A DNA stretch of 64,000 bases from Chloroflexota bacterium. Its GTDB lineage: Bacteria; Chloroflexota; Dehalococcoidia; Dehalococcoidales; UBA2162. Position numbers and translations under genes: made by a program. Positions 25,733 through 35,740 of this stretch are shown here, one piece after another (positions within the stretch are counted from its first letter, which is position 1; each line of letters starts with the position of its first letter). Where the stretch lies: the NCBI GenBank assembly GCA_016190825.1, contig JACPPV010000032.1, forward strand, positions 1-64,000, given 5' to 3'. The notes beneath the pieces were generated by a model. That model had not been told where the DNA came from, searched no databases, and was given only the letters and a program-made list of their open reading frames with translations.

Positions 25733-28135
25733 TCAGACTCTTAACGTTGCGCCCAATTCCCTCCCCAGCCTGTCCAGGACTTGTTTGAGAACCCCGTTGA
25801 CTTCTTCGTCCGTCAGCGTGCGGTCAGGTGAATAGAAGGTCACGCGGTAAGCCAGGGACTTCTTTCCTGGCGGCACCTGTTCGCCGGAGTAGACATCAAA
25901 GAGCGCTACCTGTATGACAAGAGGAAAGCCCTTTATGAGGTCAGCCACCTGCCGGTGGGGGATTTCGGTACCCACTACCATCGCCATGTCCCTGACAACC
26001 GCCGGGAACCTGGGCAGCGGCTGGAACACCTTCGGCGTCAGAGTGAAGGGAAGCAACGCCGGCAGGTCTATTTCCAAAACACAGGTTATCCCCACAATCT
26101 CGAGGTTCTCCGCCACACGGGGATGGAGGTCACCAACCACGCCCACACGTGTGTCTGAGACAAGTATCGTCGCCTGCCGCGCCGGGTGTAGACCGGTGTC
26201 TGTCCCCCGCTCAAAGCCTGCCGGAACCCCGAGCTGACCGAGTAGCGTCTCGACCACGCCCTTAGCATCGAAGAAATCCAGCATCTTGTTGTCCCCGTGC
26301 CATGACCTCTCTGCCCTGGGACCGTTCAACACGGCACACAGCTTTTCCCGCTCCTCCGGCAGATCGCCGGGGCGGGGCATATAGACCCGGCCCACCTCGA
26401 ACAGCCTTATGCCGCTTTCTTCATATTTTCTGTTGGCAGAGAGGGCTGCCAGCAGCCCGGCGCGCAGGGTGGGACGAAGGTATTCCTGCTCCACTGTCAT
26501 CGGGTTCATCAGGCGCAAAGTGTCTTGCCCGTCCGTCAATCCAGCAGGCAAAAGCTTGCCTAACAAATCCCGGCTGGTCAGCGAATAGGAGACAATCTCC
26601 TGGAATCCGTAGCCCGCCAGCCTGTTCCTCACCTGACGCTTCAGCCCGATAATCGGCTCCGGGCTCTGCGGCGGTATCGCTTGGCAAAGCATCGTCGTCG
26701 GGATACGGTCGTAGCCCAAAATGCGGGCAACCTCTTCGATAAGGTCGACATTATAGCGGATATCGGTGCGCCAGTAGGGCGCCGTCACCGAAATCTCCCG
26801 GGGTCCGCGTACCTGGCAATCGAAGCCGAGTAAAGCAAGCGTATTTACTGTCTCGTCCAGGCTGAAGTCCGCACCCAGGATGCGTCTAACATCACCGGTA
26901 GAGAGCAGGATGGGCTTCGCCTCCCTCTTTCCGGGGTAGACATCAACGTAACCCTGCGCCGCCTTGCCTCCGGCGAGTTCCATCATAAGCTGCGTCGCCC
27001 GCTTCAACGCCGGAACGGTCAGTTCCGGGCTGATGCCCCTCTCGAAGCGCTGGCTGGCCTCGCTGGGCAAGCCCAGTGTGCGTGCAGTGTAGTGGATGTT
27101 GACCGGATTAAAGCTGGCCGACTCAAGTAATATCGTGGTGGTCTCTGGCGCCACCTCGCTGTTGGCGCCACCCATCACCCCTGCTATCGCCACCGCCCGC
27201 TCGGCATCGGCGATGACCAGCATATCGCTGGAAAGAAGCCTATCATTCCCGTCCAGAGTGGTCATCTTTTCACTGTCAATCGCCCGGCGTACGATGATCT
27301 TCTTCCCGCGCACCAGGCTGTAGTCGAAAGCATGAAGCGGCTGCCCGTACTCCAGCAGGACGTAATTGGTTATGTCCACAATGTTGTTTATCGGGCGCAT
27401 GCCGCAGGCGAGAAGTCGGTGCTGCATCCATGGCGGTGATTCCCCGATCCTCACATCGGTAACGATGCTGGCGCAGTAACGCGGGCACAGGTCAGACGCC
27501 CGGATTTCTATTGAAACCCGCTCCCCTGTGGGCGGAGGGAACTCCGCGTAATCTGTCGCGGGAAGACGCACCTTCTGTCCGGTCAACGCGGCGACTTCGC
27601 GAGCAAGCCCGATCACTGAAAGACAGTCTGGCCGGTTCGGCGTTACCTCCAGGGTAAAAACTGCATCGCCGAGATGGTCAGCCAGCGGCATCCCCACCGG
27701 CGCATCGGGGGCGAGTACCAGGATACCCTGATGCTCATCGGAAATACCAAGCTCTTTTTCCGAGCAGACCATCCCGGTGGACTCCACCCCGCGGATCCTG
27801 GCGGATTTCAGCCGAACGAACTCCCCGGTGTGCCCGTCAATTAGCTCAGCGCCGACACGCGCAAAGGCGATCTTATCGCCCACGGAAAGATTCGGTGCAC
27901 CACATACTACGGTCACCCTCTCTGTGCCCAGGTCCGCGGTTGCCAGGCGCAGGCGGTCGGCATTTGGGTGCGGGTTGACCGCTACCAGTTGGCCAACGAA
28001 GATGTTTTCCCATCTTCCGCCTGCATTCTCGATCGTTTTGACCTCAAGCCCGGCCATTGTCAGCTTTCGCGCCACCTCGGCGGCCGACAAAGTGACATCC
28101 ACATATTCCTTGAGCCAGCTTAATGAAACTTTCAT
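25733..28135 (-). CDS. pheT: Phenylalanyl-tRNA synthetase beta subunit
   Basis: MKVSLSWLKEYVDV; 800 aa; FDX-ACB C-terminus. Confidence 0.97.
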   Translation of the reverse strand: MKVSLSWLKEYVDVTLSAAEVARKLTMAGLEVKTIENAGGRWENIFVGQLVAVNPHPNADRLRLATADLGTERVTVVCGAPNLSVGDKIAFARVGAELIDGHTGEFVRLKSARIRGVESTGMVCSEKELGISDEHQGILVLAPDAPVGMPLADHLGDAVFTLEVTPNRPDCLSVIGLAREVAALTGQKVRLPATDYAEFPPPTGERVSIEIRASDLCPRYCASIVTDVRIGESPPWMQHRLLACGMRPINNIVDITNYVLLEYGQPLHAFDYSLVRGKKIIVRRAIDSEKMTTLDGNDRLLSSDMLVIADAERAVAIAGVMGGANSEVAPETTTILLESASFNPVNIHYTARTLGLPSEASQRFERGISPELTVPALKRATQLMMELAGGKAAQGYVDVYPGKREAKPILLSTGDVRRILGADFSLDETVNTLALLGFDCQVRGPREISVTAPYWRTDIRYNVDLIEEVARILGYDRIPTTMLCQAIPPQSPEPIIGLKRQVRNRLAGYGFQEIVSYSLTSRDLLGKLLPAGLTDGQDTLRLMNPMTVEQEYLRPTLRAGLLAALSANRKYEESGIRLFEVGRVYMPRPGDLPEEREKLCAVLNGPRAERSWHGDNKMLDFFDAKGVVETLLGQLGVPAGFERGTDTGLHPARQATILVSDTRVGVVGDLHPRVAENLEIVGITCVLEIDLPALLPFTLTPKVFQPLPRFPAVVRDMAMVVGTEIPHRQVADLIKGFPLVIQVALFDVYSGEQVPPGKKSLAYRVTFYSPDRTLTDEEVNGVLKQVLDRLGRELGATLRV

Positions 28136-28136
28136 A

Positions 28137-29174
28137 TCAGAATTGCCTCAAAAATCTCAGGTCGCTGCCGTAAAAAAGACGCACATCGTCAATGCCGTAG
28201 CGCAGCATCGGCAAACGGTCTATGCCGATGCCAAAGGCAAAGCTGGTGTACTCTGCGGGGTCTATCCCTCCGCGCTCCAGCACGCGGGGATGGGTCATTC
28301 CGGCGCCGAGTATCTCGATCCAACCACTGTTGCCGCAAAGACGGCAACCCTCGCCGTGACAGACGGCGCACTCGATGGCCATTTCAACGCCCGGCTCGAC
28401 AAAGGGAAAAAAGTCGCACCGGAAGCGCACCCTTCTATCCGGGCCAAAAAAACGGCGGGCGAACTCGTAGAGCGTGCCTTTAAGGTCAGCCATGGTGATG
28501 CCTTTATCAACCGCCACAGCGTCAACCTGGTGGAACATCGGCACATGGGTGGCATCGCTCGCCTCGTAGCGGAACACCCTCCCCGGCTCAATAGTGCGAA
28601 TCGGGGGCTTCATCGTCTCAACAATCCGTGCCGTGACCGAAGTGGTATGGGTGCGGAGGAGCGCCATCCATTCCCTGTCAGACGGCGGCGTATCAAGCCA
28701 GTAGGTAGACATCGAATCACGTGCCGGATGTTCCTTCGGGATGTTTAGCGCCTCAAAGTTATAGTAGTCCCACTCCACCTCTGCCCCCTCGACCACCTGG
28801 AATCCTAGTGACGCGAAGATATCGCACATTTCGTAAATGGTCTGCGTGATGGGGTGCAGGCGGCCAGAGGGAAGAGGGCGGCCCGGCAGTGTAATATCAA
28901 CGGACTCAGCACCGGTGACAGCTATCCCCGTTTGGCGTAAAGCCTGCTCCTTCTCTTTCAGAAGGTCCTCAAGCTCAACCCTGAGCTGGTTTGCCCGGCT
29001 GCCAACAGTCTTTCTCGCTTCAAGCGGCAGCGTTCCCAACCCCCGCAGAACGCGGGTCAGCTCGCTGTTCCTGCCGAGATACTTCACCCGCCAGGATTCC
29101 AGCCCCTTAGGACTGCCCGCCCCCGATAGCGCCTGCAGCGCCTCCGCCCTTAGTTCGCCAACAGGGTCCCGCAT
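28137..29174 (-). CDS. pheS: Phenylalanyl-tRNA synthetase alpha subunit
   Basis: HPITQTIYEMCDIFASLGFQVVEGAEVEWDYYNFEALNIPKEHPARD. Confidence 0.97.
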   Translation of the reverse strand: MRDPVGELRAEALQALSGAGSPKGLESWRVKYLGRNSELTRVLRGLGTLPLEARKTVGSRANQLRVELEDLLKEKEQALRQTGIAVTGAESVDITLPGRPLPSGRLHPITQTIYEMCDIFASLGFQVVEGAEVEWDYYNFEALNIPKEHPARDSMSTYWLDTPPSDREWMALLRTHTTSVTARIVETMKPPIRTIEPGRVFRYEASDATHVPMFHQVDAVAVDKGITMADLKGTLYEFARRFFGPDRRVRFRCDFFPFVEPGVEMAIECAVCHGEGCRLCGNSGWIEILGAGMTHPRVLERGGIDPAEYTSFAFGIGIDRLPMLRYGIDDVRLFYGSDLRFLRQF

Positions 29175-29226
29175 TTCCCACCATCCAGAACTGATATTTT
29201 GCTCGGCTTGTCTGTCCCAAAATACG

Positions 29227-29251
29227 GAGACCCTCCGCCTGGGAGGGTCTC
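29227..29251 (-). terminator. Rho-independent attenuator terminator in the pheST leader
   Basis: GAGACCCTCC-CAGGC-GGAGGGTCTC followed by CGTATTTT, 10-bp perfect stem. Confidence 0.8.
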
Positions 29252-29304
29252 TTGCTCATGTCAATTAAGTTGTGCTCCGTCAGAGGCGTCTTTCTTACGC
29301 CAAC

Positions 29305-29315
29305 ACCCTCCAGGC
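29305..29315 (-). promoter_or_regulatory. Anti-terminator arm of the pheST attenuator
   Basis: GCCTGGAGGGT can pair with terminator 5' arm ACCCTCCCAGGC (11 bp, one bulge). Confidence 0.65.
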
Positions 29316-29316
29316 G

Positions 29317-29391
29317 TCAGTCCCGATACATCGGGACGCCGGTAAACGTAAAGATAAAGCTCTTTGCCTGGGAGAAGTCGTTGGTCCCCAT
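29317..29391 (-). CDS. Phe-rich leader peptide of the pheST operon (MGTNDFSQAKSFIFTFTGVPMYRD)
   Basis: 24 codons with Phe at TTC and at three TTT codons in TTT ATC TTT ACG TTT; stop codon abuts the anti-terminator arm; AGGA close upstream. Confidence 0.7.
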   Translation of the reverse strand: MGTNDFSQAKSFIFTFTGVPMYRD

Positions 29392-29423
29392 ATTCCTGCC
29401 GCTCAAATATTTTTGTAAAAACA

Positions 29424-29452
29424 AGCCTAGCATAAGGAAAAAGGGTTGTCAA
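29424..29452 (-). promoter_or_regulatory. Putative promoter for the pheST leader
   Basis: TTGACA-17 nt-TAGGCT on the minus strand. Confidence 0.55.
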
Positions 29453-29539
29453 TACGTTGGGAGGCTGGTTGTTTTAAGTATCTTGTGGCAGGAAAGTGCC
29501 GATGTTAGAATGTAGTCCTGTGTCAGAAGGAGAGAAATC

Positions 29540-30166
29540 ATGATTTTGGAAAGGCTTGAAGTCGGGCCGCTCGCTACAAATTGCTATGTAGTGGGAGATA
29601 AAGCAAGCCACGAGGGGATGGTCATTGACCCCGGTGGCGATGCCACGGCCATCCTTGAAAAGGTTGCGGCTCTGGAACTAAACATAAAGTTCATTGTATT
29701 GACCCATGCCCATTTCGACCATATCGGCGCACTGGGAAGAGTGAAGGACGCCATGAAGGCTGAGATACTCGTCCACCGGGGAGATGCAGAAGCGCTGAGC
29801 GGTGGGCACCGTGCCGCAGCCGAGTTCGGGTTTTCCATGCCGGAGGCTCCTCATCCAGACCGGCTGCTTGGCGATGGGGAAACCCTTCTGCTGGGCGCGT
29901 CCGATTTCCGGGTGCTGCATACTCCCGGGCATACGCCGGGCGGCATCTGCCTGGAGGGTGGGGGCGTGGTTTTCACTGGTGATACGCTATTTAACGGCAG
30001 CATAGGCCGTACTGATCTGCCTGGCGGAGACTACGGGATGATATTAGATAGCATAAAGACAAAACTGCTAACCTTGCCAGATGGCACGACCGTATATCCC
30101 GGACATGGACTGGAAAGCACTATCGGCCGGGAGCGTCGGCTTAATCCCTTCTTGCTGAGCCAGTGA
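29540..30166 (+). CDS. MBL-fold metallo-hydrolase (glyoxalase II-like)
   Basis: FIVLTHAHFDHIGALG, HTPGHTPGGICLEGGGVVFTGDTLF. Confidence 0.95.
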   Translation: MILERLEVGPLATNCYVVGDKASHEGMVIDPGGDATAILEKVAALELNIKFIVLTHAHFDHIGALGRVKDAMKAEILVHRGDAEALSGGHRAAAEFGFSMPEAPHPDRLLGDGETLLLGASDFRVLHTPGHTPGGICLEGGGVVFTGDTLFNGSIGRTDLPGGDYGMILDSIKTKLLTLPDGTTVYPGHGLESTIGRERRLNPFLLSQ

Positions 30167-30231
30167 CAAGCAATCCTAAGGAATTGGAGCGAAAAGTCAA
30201 CCTGAAGATTCCCATGGTTGCTATCCGCAAA

Positions 30232-32301
30232 CTAAAATATACCGGTAAATCTGCTCAGCACCGGCGCCAGCAGGAGCGATATTACCGCCATCAGCTTCAG
30301 CATGATGTTGAGTGATGGGCCGGAGGTATCCTTCATCGGGTCGCCGGCTGTATCGCCGACGACGGCGGCTTTATGTGCGTCTGAACCCTTACCGCCCAGA
30401 TTTCCCGCCTCAATCCATTTTTTGGCATTGTCCCAGGCTCCGCCGGCATTGTTGAACATAATAGCAATGATGAAACCGGTGCCCAACGCGCCGACCAAGA
30501 AGCCGCCGAGGGCGTACTTCCCCAGAACTATACCTACCACGACCGGGGCGATTACCGTCATCAGGGCGGGCGCCAGCATCTGTCGGAGAGCGGCTCTGGT
30601 ACAGATATCAACACACCGTCCGTATTGCGCTTTGGCAGTGCCTTCCCTCAATCCGGGTATTTCGCGCCACTGACGTCTGACCTCTTCTACGATCATTCCG
30701 GTGGTGATACCTACGGATTTCATTGTCATCGCCACAAATATGGCCGGTAAAAGGCCGCCAAGAATCACGCCGACTATCACTGGCGCGTTAAGCAGGCTGA
30801 GTTCCGGCGTAGCCACTATCTTTCCATTTGGCGAAACGGAGACGAGTCCAGCAGCGACACCGTAAGAAAGAATCAATCCCAGGGCGTTAAGTATCGCCGC
30901 ACCGATGGCGAAGCCTTTGCCGGTGGCGGCGGTGGTATTGCCCAACGAATCCAGTGCATCTGTTTTCTCCCGCACTTCCGGCGGCAAGCCGGCCATGGTG
31001 CTGATGCCGCCGGCATTATCCGCCACTGGCCCATAGGCGTCAGTGGCAAGAGTCACGCCCAGAGTGGAAAGCATGCCGGTGGCGGCTATGGCCACGCCGT
31101 AAAAGCCACCGAATTTATAGGCAATCACAGTGGCGAAGCCTACCAGAATCACCGATGGCCAGCAGCTTTCCAGCCCCACTGCCAGGCCGCGGATTACCGT
31201 AGCGCCGGCACCAAAAGTAGATGCCTCGGAAATCTCTCTGGTCGGCTTAAAGCTGTAAGAAGTGAAGTAGCTTGTGGCTTCGCCCATTAGCACCCCGGCG
31301 ACGAGCCCCCCCAGGACCGCCCAGAAAAGGCCGATATCCGCTTTCAGGAAGAAGATAACCAGGAAGGAAAAGGCGGCGGTCAAAATCGAAGAGCTAAGTG
31401 TGCCCCGCCGGAGAGCACCAAGAAGGGCGCCCATCTCGGGGGTTTCGCCCACCTTAACCATAAAGCTGCCGATTATCGACGCGATTATTCCGCCAGCAGC
31501 GATCAGGATCGGCAGATACCAGGCCGTCTGAATATCGGCAACCACACCGATGCCGACTGCTATCGCGGCCAGGGTCATAGAGGCAATGATGGACTCTACA
31601 TATGACTCAAAAAGGTCTGCTCCCATACCGCAAACATCGCCGACGTTATCCCCCACGAAGTCGGCAACTACGGCTGCGTTTCTTGGGTCGTCTTCAGGGA
31701 TACCGGCCTCAACCTTCCCTACCAGGTCCGAGCCGGCATCAGCGCCCTTAGTGAAGATGCCCCCGCCGACTCTGGCGAAAAGGGCTACCAGAGAAGCCCC
31801 GGTGGCATAGGCAGGAACAATGACGATGAATTGGGGATCGTTATGCCAGACAAAGTAAAGGATTGAAATGCCGATAATACCAATGCTGACCACGGTCAGT
31901 CCCATGACCGCCCCGGCACGGAAGGAAACACGCAGCCCCTGGTTCAGACTCTTCTCGGCGGCAGCCGTCGTCCGCCCGTTTGCCCTCACCGCAATGTTCA
32001 TTCCCGCATAACCGGCTGCCATCGAGCAGACAGCACCAAAGACGAAGGCAATCGCTGCGTTCCAGCTAAGGTCGGGGCTGACAGCGCCCAGCAAGCCCAG
32101 GATGATTGCGACCACGATGACAACCGCGGCCAAAGTTCGATATTCCCGGCCGATGAAAGCCATGGCGCCTTCCTGGATGGCGGTTGATATTTCCCTGATT
32201 CTCGGCGTGCCCGGGCTCTCCCGCAAAACGCTGCGGACAAAATAGGCAACCGCCGCCGCCCCGAGTATGCCGCTGATTACGGCGATCCAGACCAAGTCCA
32301 T
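30232..32301 (-). CDS. hppA: Membrane-bound ion-translocating pyrophosphatase
   Basis: FTKGADAGSDLVGKVEAGIPEDDPRNAAVVADFVGDNVGD; many TM helices; start moved from 32337. Confidence 0.97.
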   Translation of the reverse strand: MDLVWIAVISGILGAAAVAYFVRSVLRESPGTPRIREISTAIQEGAMAFIGREYRTLAAVVIVVAIILGLLGAVSPDLSWNAAIAFVFGAVCSMAAGYAGMNIAVRANGRTTAAAEKSLNQGLRVSFRAGAVMGLTVVSIGIIGISILYFVWHNDPQFIVIVPAYATGASLVALFARVGGGIFTKGADAGSDLVGKVEAGIPEDDPRNAAVVADFVGDNVGDVCGMGADLFESYVESIIASMTLAAIAVGIGVVADIQTAWYLPILIAAGGIIASIIGSFMVKVGETPEMGALLGALRRGTLSSSILTAAFSFLVIFFLKADIGLFWAVLGGLVAGVLMGEATSYFTSYSFKPTREISEASTFGAGATVIRGLAVGLESCWPSVILVGFATVIAYKFGGFYGVAIAATGMLSTLGVTLATDAYGPVADNAGGISTMAGLPPEVREKTDALDSLGNTTAATGKGFAIGAAILNALGLILSYGVAAGLVSVSPNGKIVATPELSLLNAPVIVGVILGGLLPAIFVAMTMKSVGITTGMIVEEVRRQWREIPGLREGTAKAQYGRCVDICTRAALRQMLAPALMTVIAPVVVGIVLGKYALGGFLVGALGTGFIIAIMFNNAGGAWDNAKKWIEAGNLGGKGSDAHKAAVVGDTAGDPMKDTSGPSLNIMLKLMAVISLLLAPVLSRFTGIF

Positions 32302-32424
32302 AACATTCTCCTTTGTGTGAGATACTGTGGTCGGCATTCTTCACCCGGCCACTTTGGCTCTCACTAAGCTAGTGAGTTTAGCTTATTTTCCGGCGGAAAT
32401 CAATGGCTGACGGTTGCAGCCTTA

Positions 32425-32453
32425 TTGACAAATCACTCACACTTTGTTAACAT
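32425..32453 (+). promoter_or_regulatory. Promoter of the pantothenate operon leader
   Basis: TTGACA-17 nt-TAACAT; approximate coordinates. Confidence 0.65.
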
Positions 32454-32466
32454 TCAAACTACGCAA

Positions 32467-32553
32467 GGGGAGAAACCATCGACGATTGCGGTGAGTTTCT
32501 GCCCGTGGGCTTTAAGATACTGGGTCGCTTGGATCGGGGACGACCGAGACGGC
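32467..32553 (+). ncRNA. Candidate cis-regulatory pan-like RNA: two hairpins with bulged A residues
   Basis: Hairpin 1 32467-32504 (GGGgAGAAAC/GTTTCTgCCC with inner CATCG/CGGTG and bulged A); hairpin 2 32524-32553 (GTCG CTTGG-A-TCG GGGA CGA CCGAG-A-CGGC, two bulged As). Confidence 0.55.
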
Positions 32554-32573
32554 ATGAAGAGACTGCTAAGTTT

Positions 32574-32605
32574 GCCTTCTCTGGTTGTTCCGGAGAAGGC
32601 TTTTT
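32574..32605 (+). terminator. Intrinsic terminator between leader RNA and the first pan-operon ORF
   Basis: GCCTTCTC...GAGAAGGC followed by TTTTT. Confidence 0.75.
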
Positions 32606-32627
32606 GGTTTATTGGCAGGAGGCGGGA

Positions 32628-33515
32628 ATGCTCAGGCTAGGCTTTATCGGAGCAGGGACGGTGGGTTCGGCTTTAGCCCTTCGACTAAGCGAGAAGGGCT
32701 ACCCGGTAGTGGCCGTTTCAAGCAGGAGCCACACCTCGGCGGAGAAGTTGGCGCAGGCGATACCCGGCTGCCGCGCTGAGCACGATAATCAGGTTGTCGC
32801 CGATAGGGCTGAGCTCGTTCTTATTACTACGCCCGATGATGCTATTCCCCGTGTTGCCGCCGAGACAAAATGGCGCGCCAGGCAAAGCGTGGTCCACTGT
32901 AGCGGCGCCGATTCCACGGCGACCCTTGAGCCAGCCAGAAAGGTGGGCGCGCATGTGGGCGCCTTTCATCCCCTCCAGACATTCGCCAGTGCCCAGCAGG
33001 CAATTGAGAACCTCCCCGGTTCCACTTTCGCCATCGAGGCTGAAGAGCCGCTTCTGTCCGTTCTGAAAGACATGGCTGCTGCTCTTGGTGGGCATTCGAT
33101 TGAGTTAAGGGCGGAGGATAAAGTGGTCTACCACGCCGCCGCCGTGATGGCCTGCAACTACCTGGTGACGCTAGTTAAGCTGGCTACGGACTTGTGGCAA
33201 AGCTTCGGAGTCCCGCCCCAGGAGGCCACGCGCGCTCTGCTCCCGCTTCTCAGTGGCACAGTGCACAATATCGAAACAGTTGGCATCCCGCGTTGCCTCA
33301 CCGGTCCCATTGCCCGAGGGGATGCTGGCACAATCAGAAAGCATCTCGATGCCCTGGAGAAGGTCGCGCCGGAGCTGCTTGCTGTCTACCGCGAACTCGG
33401 CAGGCAGACCATTCCGGTCGCCCTAGGAAAGGGCAGGATAAACCAGCGGCAGGCGGAGGAGTTGAATACTTTGCTGGGGGAGCCGAGCCTGGCTGGCAGT
33501 CAAAGAAAGGGGTAA
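32628..33515 (+). CDS. Rossmann-fold/DUF2520 domain protein
   Basis: [34 protein letters not shown]; first gene of the pan operon; start moved from 32505. Confidence 0.85.
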   Translation: MLRLGFIGAGTVGSALALRLSEKGYPVVAVSSRSHTSAEKLAQAIPGCRAEHDNQVVADRAELVLITTPDDAIPRVAAETKWRARQSVVHCSGADSTATLEPARKVGAHVGAFHPLQTFASAQQAIENLPGSTFAIEAEEPLLSVLKDMAAALGGHSIELRAEDKVVYHAAAVMACNYLVTLVKLATDLWQSFGVPPQEATRALLPLLSGTVHNIETVGIPRCLTGPIARGDAGTIRKHLDALEKVAPELLAVYRELGRQTIPVALGKGRINQRQAEELNTLLGEPSLAGSQRKG

Positions 33516-33519
33516 GTCA

Positions 33520-33903
33520 ATGCGAACAATGCTGAGGAGTAAAATCCACCGCGCCCGCGTAACCGATGCTAATATCGATTACGAGGGGAGTGTCACCATA
33601 GACCGGACGCTGATGCAGGAAGCAGATATTCTGCCATATGAGCAGGTACACGTGCTCAATGTCAATAACGGGGCTCGTTTTACTACCTATGCTATCGAGG
33701 GGGAAAAGGGCGAGGTCTGCATCAACGGCGCGGCTGCCCGCCTGGCGGCCAAAGGAGATATAATCATTATCCTGGCTTACTCCACCGTGGATGACGAAGA
33801 GGCGCGCAACTTCAAGCCAAAATTGGTATATGTTGACGCTAAGAACAGCAAGACTGGTGCCAGGCGCGGCATACGGGCAATGACTCTGTTGGAGACGGAA
33901 TGA
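33520..33903 (+). CDS. panD: Aspartate 1-decarboxylase
   Basis: [48 protein letters not shown]. Confidence 0.96.
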   Translation: MRTMLRSKIHRARVTDANIDYEGSVTIDRTLMQEADILPYEQVHVLNVNNGARFTTYAIEGEKGEVCINGAAARLAAKGDIIIILAYSTVDDEEARNFKPKLVYVDAKNSKTGARRGIRAMTLLETE

Positions 33904-34736
33904 TGCGTATTTCAATAAACCAGGTCAGGGAGATGAAGCAAAATGGTGAGAAGATCACCATGCTTACAAGCTATGACTATGCTACGGCTAAGATTGTGGA
34001 CGAAGTGGGCATACCCCTCATTCTGGTGGGAGACAGCCTGGGGATGGTGGTGCTCGGCTACGAATCAACCATCCCGGTCACTATGGAGGACATGCTGCAT
34101 CATACCAAGGCCGTGGTCCGTGCGACGAAGAACGCGTTGGTGGTCGGTGACATGCCCTTCATGACCTATCAGGTCAGTGTTGAGGACGCCCTGCGCAATG
34201 CCGGACGGTTTATCCAGGAAGCCGGTTGCCAGGCCGTGAAGCTGGAGGGAGGGGTGACCGTTGCCGAGAAGGTAAGGCGGATTGTGCAGTGCGGCATACC
34301 CGTGATGGGACACATCGGCCTTACGCCACAGTCAATCAACCAGCTTGGCGGCTACCGGATCCAGGGCAGGAGCCCCGAGGCCGCTTCGCGACTATTGCAG
34401 GATGCACTCGCGCTGGAAGATGCCGGGGCCTTTTCTATTGTCCTTGAGACCGTGCCGGCACCGCTGGCAACACTCATTTCGCAGAGGTTGACGATTCCCA
34501 CCATCGGCATTGGCGCGGGCGCCGGCTGCGATGGCCAGGTCCAGGTGATCAATGACATCCTGGGGTCATTTACTGATTTCGTTCCCAAGCACGCCAGGCA
34601 GTATGCGAAACTGACCGATGTTATCCGCAAGGCCGTGTCCGATTATTTCAGCGAGGTCAAGTCAGGCGCTTTCCCTACGGACAAGCAAAGCTTCACCATG
34701 GACGAAAGCGTTCTGGCCGAGCTAAAGGCGAAGTAG
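33900..34736 (+). CDS. panB: 3-methyl-2-oxobutanoate hydroxymethyltransferase
   Basis: [45 protein letters not shown]. Confidence 0.97.
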   Translation: MMRISINQVREMKQNGEKITMLTSYDYATAKIVDEVGIPLILVGDSLGMVVLGYESTIPVTMEDMLHHTKAVVRATKNALVVGDMPFMTYQVSVEDALRNAGRFIQEAGCQAVKLEGGVTVAEKVRRIVQCGIPVMGHIGLTPQSINQLGGYRIQGRSPEAASRLLQDALALEDAGAFSIVLETVPAPLATLISQRLTIPTIGIGAGAGCDGQVQVINDILGSFTDFVPKHARQYAKLTDVIRKAVSDYFSEVKSGAFPTDKQSFTMDESVLAELKAK

Positions 34737-34781
34737 ACACTGGCTTTACTCATTGAATAGCCGACCAGTACTACCATCAGC

Positions 34782-35618
34782 ATGAAAGTCATTGAAACCA
34801 TCGCAGAGATGAAACGTGTCAGGCTGGAGCTACCCGGCTCGGTGGCTCTTGTGCCGACGATGGGCTACCTCCATGATGGGCATCTCGAGCTGGTGAGGCG
34901 TGCCAAAGCGGAAAACAGGTGGGGAGTCGTCAGCATTTTCGTTAATCCTACGCAGTTCGCGCCGCATGAGGACTATACCGCCTATCTCAGGGATATCCCG
35001 CGGGACCTCGCCATGCTGGAAAAGGTGAATGCGGACATGGTCTTTATCCCGTCGGCGGATGAGATGTACCGCACAGGGCACCATACCTGGGTGAACGTGG
35101 AACAGATTACCGACCGACTGGAGGGGGAAATACGCCCCGGGCATTTTCGTGGTGTAGCCACGGTATGTAACAAGCTGTTTAATATCGTCCAGCCAGCGAG
35201 GGCATACTTCGGGCAGAAGGATGCACAGCAGCTTGTGGTCATCAGAAGGATGGTTTCCGATCTGAATATGAACCTTGAGGTCGTGAATGTGCCGACAGTG
35301 CGTGAGGCGGATGGTCTGGCGATGAGTAGCCGTAATACGTACCTTTCTCCCGATGAGCGTCGGGCTGCCGTAGTGCTGTATCATGCGCTGAAGCTGGCGC
35401 AGAAAATGTGGTCGCAGGGCGATCGGGACCCCCACCGCATGCGGCATGAGATGATCAAACTCATTGAAGAAGAGCCGCTGGTGGAGAAGATTGACTACGT
35501 GAGCGTAGCCGACTCCGAGACCCTGGAGGAGCTGCATGAGGTCAGTCCGCGGGCGCTGGTATCGCTGGCGGTAAAGATCGGCCGCCCGAGGCTGATAGAC
35601 AATATTGTGCTGGAATAG
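34782..35618 (+). CDS. panC: Pantothenate synthetase
   Basis: VALVPTMGYLHDGHLELVRRAK, SIFVNPTQFAPHEDY, YFGQKDAQQLVVIRRMV. Confidence 0.97.
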   Translation: MKVIETIAEMKRVRLELPGSVALVPTMGYLHDGHLELVRRAKAENRWGVVSIFVNPTQFAPHEDYTAYLRDIPRDLAMLEKVNADMVFIPSADEMYRTGHHTWVNVEQITDRLEGEIRPGHFRGVATVCNKLFNIVQPARAYFGQKDAQQLVVIRRMVSDLNMNLEVVNVPTVREADGLAMSSRNTYLSPDERRAAVVLYHALKLAQKMWSQGDRDPHRMRHEMIKLIEEEPLVEKIDYVSVADSETLEELHEVSPRALVSLAVKIGRPRLIDNIVLE

Positions 35619-35740
35619 CAAGCGTCGTGCTCGGCATTCACCATCCCTCCGGTCAAAAGTGGGGTTCAAAGTTCCACCTGCGAAGCCAAGCATGGTGTAG
35701 CGACAGCGCCTGCAGTGCGAGTTTACTGCATAGCTGTTCA

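Noticed and set aside
27777-28748. 323-aa plus-strand ORF
   Set aside because: Antisense to pheT/pheS; high-GC shadow frame with no family motif.
29261-29452. 63-aa minus-strand ORF in the pheST leader
   Set aside because: Its TTG start coincides with the -35 box TTGACA; the overlapping 24-aa Phe-rich ORF fits the attenuator better.
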